Source: Clostridiales bacterium (GTDB lineage: Bacteria > Bacillota > Clostridia > Christensenellales > Pumilibacteraceae). Taken from it: DNA of 64,000 nt. The stretch is taken from NCBI GenBank assembly GCA_022508445.1, contig JAFLVG010000004.1:55712-119711 (forward strand). The letters are read 5' to 3'. A model generated the notes under the pieces. That model was not told where the DNA came from and did no database searches. It saw only the letters and a list, made by a program, of their open reading frames with translations. The number at the start of each line of letters is the position of its first letter. Position 1 is the stretch's first letter. Position numbers and translations under genes: made by a program. This document shows, one piece after another, positions 53,635-63,339 of the stretch.

Positions 53635-54556
53635 CTTTCAAGAGCTATTTAATGCTCTATCTCAACCGAATGCAAATCATAAAAGAATTCCTGTGGAATC
53701 CGCATTAGGAGTGTTTTACGGATTAAGTAATGACGGATACCTTCGGTTGTCTTTTTTATCAAAGTTGACTGCCCCTAAACTTGAGTCGACGAAATTATTA
53801 AGAGTCACTCAGGGTGAAGAAAGTAAAGGCGTATATTGGACGTGTTTTGATTTATTGCAGAATGATGCAAAATCGGTCTTCTATACATTCTGTGAAAATA
53901 TGGTGTTGGCTGTTGCAGATATTAATATTGAATCGAACGCATTAAGTGCTTTAAAGAAAAGATTTGTTATTTGGAAGACGATGTTTAAACAGATTCAGGC
54001 TTCAGAGGTGTCTAGAGAAGTTATACAAGGGCTTTTCGGTGAACTGTATTTCTTAAAGAATTTCATGTTAGAAAAATATTCGCCTAATGAGTCGGTGAAC
54101 GGATGGTCGGGCGCAGATTCAAAAAGTAAAGATTATACGATTAATAATGAATGGTATGAAATTAAAACGATAGGGGCAAACACAAATAAAATTCAAATAT
54201 CTTCGCTAAGCCAACTATCGTCTCCTGTTATCGGGCATTTAGTTGTAATAAAGGTTGAGTCTGTGTCAGAAGAGTTTAGCGGCCAAGATTCATCGATAAA
54301 CATATTATTGAGCAATATTTTAGCAAAAATACAAGACGAAATTACGGAAGAGCATTTGTTAAAGAAGATAAAATCGGTTGTTGGAAACATATCCGATAAG
54401 GTTTTGAATTCTAAATTTGTTGTTAAAAGTGTTGATTTTTATTTAGTGGACGATAATTTCCCGCGTTTGCAAGAAAAAGATATCCCGTATACTGAAATTG
54501 AAGAGGTAACATATTCAATTAATGTAAATGCAATTAAGAAATATAAGGAGAGCTAA
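53627..54556 (+). CDS. DUF4420 PD-(D/E)XK nuclease-like protein
   Basis: A 309 aa protein. The nuclease core is visible as GLFGELYFLKNFM, then VNGWSGADSKSKDYTI and NEWYEIKTIG, giving the D...ExK catalytic pattern (about residues 165-195). It is probably the nuclease of this operon. GAGGAGG precedes the ATG, which overlaps the end of the Z1 gene by 8 nt. Confidence 0.85.
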   Translation: MINFQELFNALSQPNANHKRIPVESALGVFYGLSNDGYLRLSFLSKLTAPKLESTKLLRVTQGEESKGVYWTCFDLLQNDAKSVFYTFCENMVLAVADINIESNALSALKKRFVIWKTMFKQIQASEVSREVIQGLFGELYFLKNFMLEKYSPNESVNGWSGADSKSKDYTINNEWYEIKTIGANTNKIQISSLSQLSSPVIGHLVVIKVESVSEEFSGQDSSINILLSNILAKIQDEITEEHLLKKIKSVVGNISDKVLNSKFVVKSVDFYLVDDNFPRLQEKDIPYTEIEEVTYSINVNAIKKYKES

Positions 54557-56649
54557 TGATGACTCTTGAAGAATTTAGAGAAAGCTATATTAACGAAGAT
54601 ATAAACGCTGAAGCAATCAATACTTCGCGTTATCCGACAGATGTTTTTATTGACAGCGCAGTAGATATTCTCATGAACGATTATTCGCTAATTAGCGATA
54701 TGTCGCAATGTTTTTATGAGTTTACAAAAGGAACTCGCGCTTTTAAAAATATGCGGTTGGATGCGGCTTATTTAGATCTGCCGGCAAGCACATTAAATTT
54801 ATTATACGCTGATTTTAATGGTGGGGAAATTAAAAATATAACAAATGAGTTTTTAAGTAATAAAAGTCAATTGTTAATTAATTATTTTGAAAATTGCCTT
54901 AAAGGTTTTTTTGTTGACGGTGAGCGAGCGAATCCGGCCGTGCAGCTTTCTTATGATATAAGAGAGCATATTGGAGAAATTTATAAATTGCACTTATTTA
55001 TTATAAGCACTGACAAGCTTAGTAAAGCTGTAAAAAAGCTTGAGTTGGCTGATTATGTCTATAACGGTAAGAAGTTTAAAATTGATTTGGATGTACTTGA
55101 TATAGAGGGTATTTATAGATCAAGATTAGCCGATTTTCAAAAAGAAGATGTCGTCATCAATTGTAAAGACTTTGGGATTGAAGGTATTCCTTGTATAAAA
55201 GCTGATATTGAAACTGATCAATACGAATCATATTTAGCTATTGTGCCGGGCAGTTTTCTTGCGGAAATATATAAAAAACATGATACATCGTTACTGGAAT
55301 CTAATGTTCGCTCATTTTTGAAATTTAACGGAGGGGTGAACAAGGGAATAAGAGGTACAATACTTAACGAAAAATCGCGGTTTTTTACATATAATAACGG
55401 CATCTCCACTACTGCGAAGAGTATTCAAACCGAGCCGCATTCGAAATACGGTTTAATAATAACATCTTTTACTGATTTACAGATCATTAACGGCGGACAA
55501 ACAACAGCTACGCTGGCGGCTACGAATATTAAAAATAATGCTGATCTATCAGGTATTTATGTCCAGATGAAGCTCACAGTCTTGAAAGAGCCTAATCCGG
55601 ATTTAATTCGTAACATAGCTACTTATGCTAACAGCCAAAATAAAGTTAAAACAGCGGACTTAAATTCAAGTCATCCGTTCTATGTGCGCATTGAAGAATG
55701 GTCACGAAAAGTTTATGCGCCTCTCGAAAGCGGACAACTTGTTCAGCAGCAATGGTTTTTTGAACGTGCAAGAGGACAATATGAACAGCCTTTAATGAAG
55801 ATGACTAAAAAGCAAAAGGACGACTATAAATTAGTGCATCCGAAAAATAAAAAATTCACTCTTACTGATTTGGCGAAGTATATGAATGCGGCTAATATGT
55901 TACCTCATTACGTTTCGTGGGGTGGCGAAGTTAATGCAGCTCATTTTCATAATGACATGTTAGAACAATGGGAGAAGGATAATTCAGTATACAATGAGTT
56001 GTTCTATAAAGAGCTAATTGGAAAGAAAATATTATTTGCTTACATAGAAAATGTCATATCCGATCAAGAATGGTATCAAGAACGTAGGGCTTACAGACCG
56101 CAATTAGTTGCGTATACATTCTCAAAACTCATATACGAGATAACAAAAATTAAAAAGTGTGTTAATTACCGTCAAATATGGGACCAGCAGAAGGTACAGG
56201 ACATATTTTATAATGACATTGCGGCTATCGGAAAGCTAGTATTTGACTGCATATATGCAGAGGATCGATCCACTGCCAATATAGAAACCTACTGTAAAAA
56301 GGCGGAATGTTGGACGATTGTCTCAAAAAAGGATTATAATCTATCTGAAGAATTAACTGAAACTCTTATTTCTCAATACGAGCAGGAAGAAGAAAAAACG
56401 AGAGCTAAGAAAGATCAGAGATTTGATAACGCTATAGAAAATGAAATTGGAATATTTAATAAAGGTTATGAGTATTGGGAAGACCTTATTAAAAGAGGCC
56501 TCGAACAGCAAGTCATAAACGCAGGGGAAGTCAAAATATTAACCGATGCTGTAAAATACTGTAAAATGATTTATACGCAGTTAAGCAAAAAACAAATCAA
56601 TGATATTAATCGCGTTGTTCGTATTTTAAGAGAAAACGGTATTAAATAA
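54556..56649 (+). CDS. AIPR family protein
   Basis: A 697 aa protein with the AIPR (abortive phage infection) signature FFTYNNGISTTAKSI...ITSFTDLQIINGGQTTATLAA (about residues 275-330). Its molecular role is unknown; members are seen in phage-defence operons. It overlaps its neighbours on both sides (TAATG junctions), so the whole operon is translationally coupled. Confidence 0.85.
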   Translation: MMTLEEFRESYINEDINAEAINTSRYPTDVFIDSAVDILMNDYSLISDMSQCFYEFTKGTRAFKNMRLDAAYLDLPASTLNLLYADFNGGEIKNITNEFLSNKSQLLINYFENCLKGFFVDGERANPAVQLSYDIREHIGEIYKLHLFIISTDKLSKAVKKLELADYVYNGKKFKIDLDVLDIEGIYRSRLADFQKEDVVINCKDFGIEGIPCIKADIETDQYESYLAIVPGSFLAEIYKKHDTSLLESNVRSFLKFNGGVNKGIRGTILNEKSRFFTYNNGISTTAKSIQTEPHSKYGLIITSFTDLQIINGGQTTATLAATNIKNNADLSGIYVQMKLTVLKEPNPDLIRNIATYANSQNKVKTADLNSSHPFYVRIEEWSRKVYAPLESGQLVQQQWFFERARGQYEQPLMKMTKKQKDDYKLVHPKNKKFTLTDLAKYMNAANMLPHYVSWGGEVNAAHFHNDMLEQWEKDNSVYNELFYKELIGKKILFAYIENVISDQEWYQERRAYRPQLVAYTFSKLIYEITKIKKCVNYRQIWDQQKVQDIFYNDIAAIGKLVFDCIYAEDRSTANIETYCKKAECWTIVSKKDYNLSEELTETLISQYEQEEEKTRAKKDQRFDNAIENEIGIFNKGYEYWEDLIKRGLEQQVINAGEVKILTDAVKYCKMIYTQLSKKQINDINRVVRILRENGIK

Positions 56650-57083
56650 TGGATACAAGAACAGTAGAACAGCGCAGTAAAAACATGTCTGTTATCCCCC
56701 ATGAGAACACGAAACTTGAAATCTTAGTTGCAAAATATTTATTTGCACACGGGTTTCGGTATCGTAAGAATGTGAAGACGCTACCCGGTAAACCGGATAT
56801 AGTGTTAAAAAAATACAGAACGGTAATTTTTATTAACGGGTGTTTTTGGCATGGACATGAAGGCTGTTCGAAGGCCCATTTGCCTAAAAGTAATATAGAA
56901 TTTTGGGCAAATAAGATCGATTACAACAGACGTAGAGATGCCGAAGAGTATGATAAACTTTGTGAGATGGGTTGGAATGTTATTACTGTATGGGGATGTG
57001 AGCTAAGTAAGAATTTATTTAACGAAACTATGGACACAGTAGTTTCAAGGATCAACAACAATCTGAAACAGTCAGATAAATAA
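56649..57083 (+). CDS. vsr: Very-short-patch repair endonuclease Vsr
   Basis: A 144 aa mismatch endonuclease that nicks at T:G mismatches arising from deaminated 5-methylcytosine. Family motifs are RSKNMSVI, KTLPGKPDIVLKKYRTVIFINGCFWHGHEGC and WANKIDYNRRRDAEEYDKLCEMGWNVITVWGCEL. Its place in a Dcm-type operon is the classical one. Confidence 0.95.
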   Translation: MDTRTVEQRSKNMSVIPHENTKLEILVAKYLFAHGFRYRKNVKTLPGKPDIVLKKYRTVIFINGCFWHGHEGCSKAHLPKSNIEFWANKIDYNRRRDAEEYDKLCEMGWNVITVWGCELSKNLFNETMDTVVSRINNNLKQSDK

Positions 57084-57136
57084 TGTAGTATTTTTTTATA
57101 AAGCAGCAATTATATAATATGCTTAATGGAGGAATT

Positions 57137-57376
57137 ATGGCAAAAATTGATGTTAAAAAAATAACCAAATTAGACAAAGAGCGCAACACAGTTCAAGAAG
57201 AAGTTGCCGCCACTTATACTGTCTTTGAAAAAAACGGGGAAAGGTATTTTCAGATTGATACATACGGCCGGAGTGATCGTATTGAAACTGAAAAGGCAAG
57301 CCAAATCATACAAATAGATAAGGACTCGGCAAAAGAATTAATAAAGCTTTTGTTGAATGAGTTCAAAATACTTTAG
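57137..57376 (+). CDS. Small conserved protein of the restriction-like operon
   Basis: A 79 aa protein (AKIDVKKITKLDKERNTVQEE...GERYFQIDTYGRSDR...SAKELIKLLLNEF). I recall similar small proteins beside restriction-modification genes but cannot name a function. GGAGGA precedes the ATG. It lies 53 nt after vsr and is likely part of the same operon. Confidence 0.6.
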   Translation: MAKIDVKKITKLDKERNTVQEEVAATYTVFEKNGERYFQIDTYGRSDRIETEKASQIIQIDKDSAKELIKLLLNEFKIL

Positions 57377-57479
57377 CAAACGTTTTTTATCTTTTACGCA
57401 ATGCTATAACTTATATGTTAGGAATAGATTTACCTGTCAAAATAGTAGTCAATATATTTCAACTATCAAATTATACGCA

Positions 57480-58016
57480 TTATTTTTTAATCTTAAGTTT
57501 TGAAAACGATTCTTTTATATAGGAATCGATTTGTTCTTTTGTCTTGCCGAAGAATGGTTGATCTTCGTCGCGCCAGAGGTTGATTATTTTTAGTCCGCAT
57601 TTTTTGGCGTAGTTCAAAGCGATTTTTGCACCGCTGCGGTATGCCTTTTCATTGACATAGCAAATAAGCGTATCGCAAGAATCAATCATCAGCTGATTAC
57701 TTAATGTAATCTTTCGCTTAAAGTGAGTGTCTTCAATATCATACATTACAGTTTTGACATCGGAGTAGGGTATGCAATCCCATTCTCCGTTTTTGTCTAT
57801 GGCGTGTAGGCTCGTTAGGACTACTTCAATATCTAAATCTTCATATTTCTTTCGTAGTTGCCGGCAAGCCCAAAGAGAAAGCTTGTCAAACTGCCCGTGC
57901 GTTCCCATCGTGAACGACCGGCAGCCGTTTTGTATTTCAGCTTCAACTGCTTTGAGTAGCCGCTCCTCAATATCATTGGTAAATATTTCTCTGTGTCCTA
58001 TAAATGCTGTTTTCAT
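57480..58016 (-). CDS. SLOG-superfamily (DUF1273-like) protein
   Basis: A 178 aa protein with the start MKTAFIGHRE and the Rossmann-like pattern MGTHGQFDKLSLWACRQL, DTLICYVNEKAYRSGAKIALNYAKKCGLKIINLW. This is the DPRA/LOG-like SLOG group, thought to bind nucleotide-derived ligands. AAAGG lies before the ATG at 58016; a longer reading would cross the operator region. It is divergent from the small HTH gene and probably co-regulated with it. Confidence 0.75.
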   Translation of the reverse strand: MKTAFIGHREIFTNDIEERLLKAVEAEIQNGCRSFTMGTHGQFDKLSLWACRQLRKKYEDLDIEVVLTSLHAIDKNGEWDCIPYSDVKTVMYDIEDTHFKRKITLSNQLMIDSCDTLICYVNEKAYRSGAKIALNYAKKCGLKIINLWRDEDQPFFGKTKEQIDSYIKESFSKLKIKK

Positions 58017-58030
58017 ATTAAGCCTTTTAT

Positions 58031-58146
58031 GGTTGTATTTGCAACCATAGTCTAACACAAATGATAAAAATATCAAAGTGTTTAGGGTTGTATTTGCGTC
58101 CTTATGTTTACAATTATATTTGCTAAAATATAGTTGTAAAAACAAC
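58031..58146. promoter_or_regulatory. Palindromic operator cluster between SLOG and HTH genes
   Basis: GGTTGTATTTGCAACC (58031-58046) is an inverted repeat with 5 bp arms. A related GGTTGTATTTGCGTCC lies at 58086-58101 and GTTGTAAAAACAAC at 58133-58146. The shared half-site is GGTTGT. They flank the divergent promoters and are plausible binding sites for the HTH protein at 58160. Confidence 0.55.
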
Positions 58147-58159
58147 CGTAGGAGGACGT

Positions 58160-58402
58160 ATGAAATTAAGCACGGCAGTTGCATTACGAATAAGTAATAT
58201 TCTACGGGAAAAGAATATGTCGCAGTATAGATTAGAGAAGAACATAGCTATGCCGCATAATACGATGAAAACTCTCATGAGCGAGAGAAATAGCGGTGTT
58301 AATTTGAAAACTGTAATGCAAATTATACGCGGTCTTGAAATGACTACAGCACAGTTCTTTGATGATCCGCTGTTTGAAAATCCAGATTTAGAAATAGATT
58401 AA
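58160..58402 (+). CDS. Small Cro/C1-type HTH regulator
   Basis: An 80 aa protein that is almost entirely a helix-turn-helix domain (ALRISNILREKNMSQYRLEKNIAMPHNTMKTLMSERNSGVNLKTVMQIIRGL). AGGAGG precedes the ATG. It is divergent from the SLOG gene across the GGTTGT sites, which it may bind. Confidence 0.8.
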   Translation: MKLSTAVALRISNILREKNMSQYRLEKNIAMPHNTMKTLMSERNSGVNLKTVMQIIRGLEMTTAQFFDDPLFENPDLEID

Positions 58403-58423
58403 ATCAATATAAATGTTTCAAAG

Positions 58424-58453
58424 AAGGAAGTTCGATTGGGCTTCCTTTTTTTG
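58424..58453 (+). terminator. Terminator of the small HTH gene
   Basis: AAGGAAG (58424-58430) pairs with CTTCCTT (58441-58447) and is followed by T residues. A near-copy with the same loop start is at 63578-63606. Confidence 0.75.
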
Positions 58454-58623
58454 TTGTTAAAAGCTCATGATTTGATTGTGTTTTGCTTTTGAAAAAGAGA
58501 AAATTTTTTAGAAGTAAATACGCTTGTTAAAGACTGTGCTGATTTTGGTACACCTTGCTCTTTACAATTATTTATAGATGTGGTATAGTGTATATGTAAA
58601 AATCTATAAAGGAGGTACTCTGT

Positions 58624-58896
58624 ATGTTAGGAAAAAGAAAACATAGGTCGTATTATACTAAAGAGGGATATAAGCAAATATATACGCCTAGTAGTCCTGA
58701 AGCGCGTGCTAATGGATATGCTCCCGAACACCGTGTTGTGGCAAGCGAGAAGCTTGGTAGGCCGTTGTATGACCATGAAGTCGTGCATCATCGCGACGGA
58801 AATAAGCGAAATAATAGACCTAGTAATTTGCAAGTGATGTCGCGCTCGCAACACGCTCGAATACACAAATATAAACGGAGAAGAAATGGTAGGTAA
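58624..58896 (+). CDS. HNH endonuclease-like protein
   Basis: A 90 aa protein whose centre is an HNH motif of the HNH_3 type: EVVHHRDGNKRNNRPSNLQVMSRSQHARIH. AAAGGAGG lies before the ATG, and a promoter TTTACA-17-TATAGT is visible in front. It overlaps the WYL gene by 11 nt. Confidence 0.8.
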   Translation: MLGKRKHRSYYTKEGYKQIYTPSSPEARANGYAPEHRVVASEKLGRPLYDHEVVHHRDGNKRNNRPSNLQVMSRSQHARIHKYKRRRNGR

Positions 58897-59869
58897 AGAT
58901 AAAAAACTGCGCGCATTAAAAATATGGGAAATTTTACATCAGGAAACAGATGAAGATCATCCAATGGGAACTGAGGAGCTACGCGCTAAATTAAGAGAGT
59001 CTGGGTTTGAGTGTGGACGTCGTGTAATATATGATGACATAGCATTATTAAATGCAAATGGGTATGAGATTAAATGTAATCGTAAGATTAGCAACGAATA
59101 TTTTGTGGTTGATCGAGCGTTTGATATAGCAGAGCTACAAATTCTTATGGATGCTGTGCAAGCTGCTAGTTTTATTACGTCTAAAAAAACCAAACAATTC
59201 ATTGGCAAGATAGCTCAACTTGCCGGGGATAGAAAGGCAGAAGTCTTAGAAAAGAATACGGTGGAATTTCATGCACCTAAGAGCGATAATGAGATGATAT
59301 ATTATTCTGTAGATAAAATAGGTAGAGCAATCGAACAAAAAAAGAAAATCTCATTTCTATATTTTGATTATGATGTTCGCCACCAACGTGTTTACCGAAA
59401 AGAAAAACATCGATATGTAGTTAATCCGCTTGCAACAGTATTCTCCAACGACAACTACTACTTAATGTGTTTTGATGATAAACACAAAGGCATAGGTAAT
59501 TACCGTATTGATAGAATGGACGATGTGCAAATAGCCGATATGTCGATAACCGAAAGTGAAGAATCCAAACAATTCGATTTATCGCGCTACAAAAGGCGAT
59601 TGTTTGGTATGTTTAATGGCGACGATGCACGAGTGACATTTCAAGCCGATAAATCACTTATTGACCATATCTTTGACAGGTTCGGTGACGATGTGAGTAT
59701 TGCCGATGGTGATGGCAACAAAGTAATATTTTCAGCCGATGTGCAAGTCAGCAAGCCATTCCTTGGTTGGTGTTGCTCATTTGGTAATATGTTAAAAGTT
59801 ACAGCACCGCGATCGGTGATTAGCCGGATTAATGACTTTTTATCCGAAACAGCTAATCAATACAAATGA
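58886..59869 (+). CDS. WYL-domain transcriptional regulator
   Basis: A 327 aa protein: N-terminal winged-helix region (LRALKIWEILHQETDEDHPMGTEELRAKL), then a WYL domain (ISFLYFDYDVRHQRVYRKEKHRYVVNPLATVFSNDNYYLMCFDDKHKGIGNYRIDRM) and a C-terminal WCX-type extension (VTFQADKSLI). WYL proteins sense ligands and often regulate defence genes. The start overlaps the HNH gene. Confidence 0.87.
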   Translation: MVGKDKKLRALKIWEILHQETDEDHPMGTEELRAKLRESGFECGRRVIYDDIALLNANGYEIKCNRKISNEYFVVDRAFDIAELQILMDAVQAASFITSKKTKQFIGKIAQLAGDRKAEVLEKNTVEFHAPKSDNEMIYYSVDKIGRAIEQKKKISFLYFDYDVRHQRVYRKEKHRYVVNPLATVFSNDNYYLMCFDDKHKGIGNYRIDRMDDVQIADMSITESEESKQFDLSRYKRRLFGMFNGDDARVTFQADKSLIDHIFDRFGDDVSIADGDGNKVIFSADVQVSKPFLGWCCSFGNMLKVTAPRSVISRINDFLSETANQYK

Positions 59870-59924
59870 TATTAAAAAGTGTTTTGGATTTTAACATTAA
59901 GATATAAAAAATAGGTTAATAGAA

Positions 59925-60548
59925 ATGAAAACAATGACATTTAAATTTGTTGACGGGACAAGCTCAACAGTAGAGATTAGCGACGAGCTTGCAGATGTTT
60001 ACGAAAAGATAATCAAATACGAAAAGAAAGTACATCGCAAAGATACCCGTCGGCACACTTCGATAGATGCTATGAAAGAGTATGGGTATGAAGTAGTAGA
60101 TCCTGATGCTGATATAGATGAGATAATTGAACGTGAAGAGCTTTTGCAACTTGAACAAGAACGAAACGATAGAGAACTGCGTAAAGAAGAAAAGAAACAA
60201 GCACGTCAACTTAAATATCTTACTGAACGTTTAACGCATAGACAAGCACAAGCATATTTTGAGTTTACATACTTGAAATTAAAGAAAGTTGAAATAGCAA
60301 AGAACATGCATATCACCGAAGGTGCAGTAAGAAAGCTAATTCTAAAAGCGGAGGAAAATCTCGAGAAGTTGCGTCAAAAAGAAATTGAAGAAGATGAAGC
60401 TGAGCTTGCAAGAATACAAGAGAAGATTAAAGATAATGTTACATTATTATCCGCTCAAGAGAAGGTGAGAACGCATAAAAAGTTGACAAAAGAGGAGAAT
60501 GATGCGCTCAATCTTCATATGTTACAAGTGCTTTTTGGCGAAATATAG
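59925..60548 (+). CDS. Sigma-70-like HTH protein
   Basis: A 207 aa charged protein. Residues ~95-150 resemble a sigma-factor region-4 helix-turn-helix (LTHRQAQAYFEFTYLKLKKVEIAKNMHITEGAVRKLILKAEENLEKL). The flanks are coiled-coil-like. No region 2 is visible, so it is probably not a full sigma factor. Confidence 0.65.
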   Translation: MKTMTFKFVDGTSSTVEISDELADVYEKIIKYEKKVHRKDTRRHTSIDAMKEYGYEVVDPDADIDEIIEREELLQLEQERNDRELRKEEKKQARQLKYLTERLTHRQAQAYFEFTYLKLKKVEIAKNMHITEGAVRKLILKAEENLEKLRQKEIEEDEAELARIQEKIKDNVTLLSAQEKVRTHKKLTKEENDALNLHMLQVLFGEI

Positions 60549-60627
60549 GCTACATAAGGATTCTTTATCGCGTTACAAATAGAAAATGTTAAATTATGTT
60601 ACCTTAATTATAAAGTCACAACATAAG

Positions 60628-63339
60628 TTAATCTACTTGATTTAGTAGTTTTAATCCAAATTTTCCGGAAATTACACATGCGTCACGTTTATTTGAAATT
60701 GGTTTGATGCCATCTAAAACGGTTTGCTGCGTTTCTGGAGTCCAATATATTTTCAATAACTTCCTCGCGCGCGTAATGGCTGTATAGAAAACATTATGTG
60801 AAATTAATTCATCTACTTGATTAGAGATAACAATTTTTACAGAATTATATTCTAATCCTTGTGCTTTGTGAATTGAAATTGCATAAGCTACTTGAAATGG
60901 AACAATTTCAGTTTCATTTTTTTCTTTTTCGTCGTCATCTACAAAATGATTAACAGAAAAACGAATAAGAGAATGGCCTTTCGCCGCACAGTCCAATAAT
61001 GTGAGGTCTGGACTTAAAATATCAAGTTCATTCAAGGCTATTGGTATTTCTATATTAAAAGTAATTTTATCCGGCTCTCGCTCTATCTTTCTTATCCATC
61101 CTTTTAAGTTGTTATAAATTGTAGGATAAAATCTATTATGTTCGCTGAATATAATCGGATCGCCAACTTTGTAAATTCGGTTTTCCCAGTGAAATGGGGG
61201 ATTAGTATTATCATTTTGTAAAAAGCGGTTTAAATTATTAATTCCATAAAGTCCATCATAATTTAGGCATAACATTATTTCATCTTCTTCTTCACGCGAA
61301 AACAATGTCTCATCAAAACCAGATGAGTAGCCATGATGATATAAGCATTCAGCAATTTTATCGTCAAGCGAACGAACTTTATTCCATAAATTTATTAAAT
61401 CTGGATTCTCTGTTCGGTATGGTGTTGTCAATTCATACAAAACATCTGAAGGCATAAAATATCTTGCTAAAGAAAACCAGTTTCCAAATTGAACGGATTG
61501 GATTTGATAAACATCTCCCACTAAGATTAACAATTTATATGAAATAGATTGCAAAAGGTTATCCATCGTTCGATTGTCAACCGTACTGCATTCATCGATT
61601 ATAACAACATCATATTCATATTTTTCTATATATTTTTTTGAGCTTGCTATTGTACTGAAATCGCTGTTGCCTACATGAATTTGGCGTTGCAAATTATCTT
61701 TTGCTGGGTTGGTATTAGCAAGAAAAAGTTTCTTTGCGTTGGCAAAATAGTTAGAAATGTGCTTTATTAGCGTAGTTTTTCCTGTTCCTGCAGCGCCATA
61801 TATAAGAGCAAGGTTTGATTTTGCAAATAGGCTATTTAGAATAACTTTCTTTTCGTCTGAATCTACATTGGCTGTCTCAAGCCAAGTTTCCATAGAGTTT
61901 TTATATCCGTGTATACCGGTTCCTATTTTACTTAATAATGTTGTGATAATATTTAGGCAATGATCTACATACCCATTTATATAGATATGCTTATTGTCTA
62001 TGACAAGTTTCCTCTCAATAATGTGTTTTTGTGGCAACATAGAATTGTATGTAGCAACCATAGCGGGGACATTTCCCAGAGCCTCAAACTCAGATATAGG
62101 GTTAAACAGTTGAACATTTTGATCAGAATTGACTCGTATTTTTCTTGCCAGTAATTCGTGTTCGCGTCCGGTGCTTTTTATGCATGCAAATATATCATAA
62201 AGAGAAGGATTGTGTTTAGTTAATGAAGCATAGAAGGGCATTTTTTCAAAAGCTATGCAGCTGTTTTTTAATGATAAGTCTGACAACCAGTTATTAGGGA
62301 CGTCATTTATTTGTTCTTTGAGTATCTTATGTCTTAGGCGCAATAAAAGATATCGTAAAGTAATATATCCATCGAGTTTTTGTCCTGAAATTTTTCTACA
62401 GATATCTAAAGTTTTAACAACATTGTTAGAGCGTGAATCCTGCTTTAGCTTTATTTTTAACTGTTCATAATAAGGTTTAGCCATATCAATTATGTTAATC
62501 AAATTAAATCCGCTACTTGTTAGAAAATCCATTAAGGCATAATATTCTTTTGTCCCCGCACCGATTTTTTGAGTATTTAAAATAGCAGCCAAATCCGATA
62601 GCTCTATTGGTCGAATTGCTACACGATAACTATCTACTATAATAATAGGCATTTTTCGATTGAGAACGTTGATATACGACGAGATAAATTCCAATTTGAT
62701 TGCATAATAGTCTGGAATCTCTTTTTTTGAAAATACTGTAAAACGATCAAATTTTCCTGAAAAGTCATCAGCTGAGGTTACAGTGAGTTCATAATATATT
62801 CGTCCATCTACAAAAAATGGCTTACTTTTTTGGATGTAGAAGCGATTAACAGGATCACGGTGAGTATAACGACAGTTATCTACAGCGTATGCTATTTTTT
62901 CATAATATTCTATAAGAGAATCATCTTGATCCCACGGATAATCTTCTAAATTTCCAAGAATCGAAAGTCCCAGTACACGCTGAGCATATTCTTTTATTCT
63001 TATCAACCATTCATGATATTTCAACATCAAACGAATTGAGTTGTCTTCATCTGGTGTAAAGTGAGAAACGGATGATTGCAACATATCATGAAATTGCACA
63101 AGAAAATGCAAATCTCCACGTGTAGCAATATACTCTAAAGATTTTACTATATCGTCGTATTTATTAAGACTTATCGACTCAATATCACTAAAGATTCTTT
63201 GAGCGATTGCTTCTACCAAATTGCGCAAATTATTCAAAATATTTTGAGAAAGCAATCCTCGATCTTGAACATCAGCCATAGCAATATTTTTACTTATATT
63301 TTCGCTGTATAATAAAATATTTTGATTAAATTGATTCAT
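60628..63339 (-). CDS. RecD/UvrD-like superfamily 1 helicase
   Basis: A 903 aa protein. The first ~500 residues are unassigned. Motifs: Walker A GAAGTGKTTLIKH (about 514-526), Walker B VVIIDECSTVD, motif III LVGDVYQIQS, then SIHKAQGLEYNSVKIVIS and the last motif FYTAITRARKLLKI. The order and the late HKAQG motif are those of RecD-type helicases. The ATG at 63339 has GGAG 6 nt upstream; an ATG at 63351 is less likely. It is convergent with the sigma-like gene. Confidence 0.83.
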   Translation of the reverse strand: MNQFNQNILLYSENISKNIAMADVQDRGLLSQNILNNLRNLVEAIAQRIFSDIESISLNKYDDIVKSLEYIATRGDLHFLVQFHDMLQSSVSHFTPDEDNSIRLMLKYHEWLIRIKEYAQRVLGLSILGNLEDYPWDQDDSLIEYYEKIAYAVDNCRYTHRDPVNRFYIQKSKPFFVDGRIYYELTVTSADDFSGKFDRFTVFSKKEIPDYYAIKLEFISSYINVLNRKMPIIIVDSYRVAIRPIELSDLAAILNTQKIGAGTKEYYALMDFLTSSGFNLINIIDMAKPYYEQLKIKLKQDSRSNNVVKTLDICRKISGQKLDGYITLRYLLLRLRHKILKEQINDVPNNWLSDLSLKNSCIAFEKMPFYASLTKHNPSLYDIFACIKSTGREHELLARKIRVNSDQNVQLFNPISEFEALGNVPAMVATYNSMLPQKHIIERKLVIDNKHIYINGYVDHCLNIITTLLSKIGTGIHGYKNSMETWLETANVDSDEKKVILNSLFAKSNLALIYGAAGTGKTTLIKHISNYFANAKKLFLANTNPAKDNLQRQIHVGNSDFSTIASSKKYIEKYEYDVVIIDECSTVDNRTMDNLLQSISYKLLILVGDVYQIQSVQFGNWFSLARYFMPSDVLYELTTPYRTENPDLINLWNKVRSLDDKIAECLYHHGYSSGFDETLFSREEEDEIMLCLNYDGLYGINNLNRFLQNDNTNPPFHWENRIYKVGDPIIFSEHNRFYPTIYNNLKGWIRKIEREPDKITFNIEIPIALNELDILSPDLTLLDCAAKGHSLIRFSVNHFVDDDEKEKNETEIVPFQVAYAISIHKAQGLEYNSVKIVISNQVDELISHNVFYTAITRARKLLKIYWTPETQQTVLDGIKPISNKRDACVISGKFGLKLLNQVD

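Noticed and set aside
59925-60548. Full sigma factor for the island
   Set aside because: Only a region-4-like HTH is seen; region 2 is missing.
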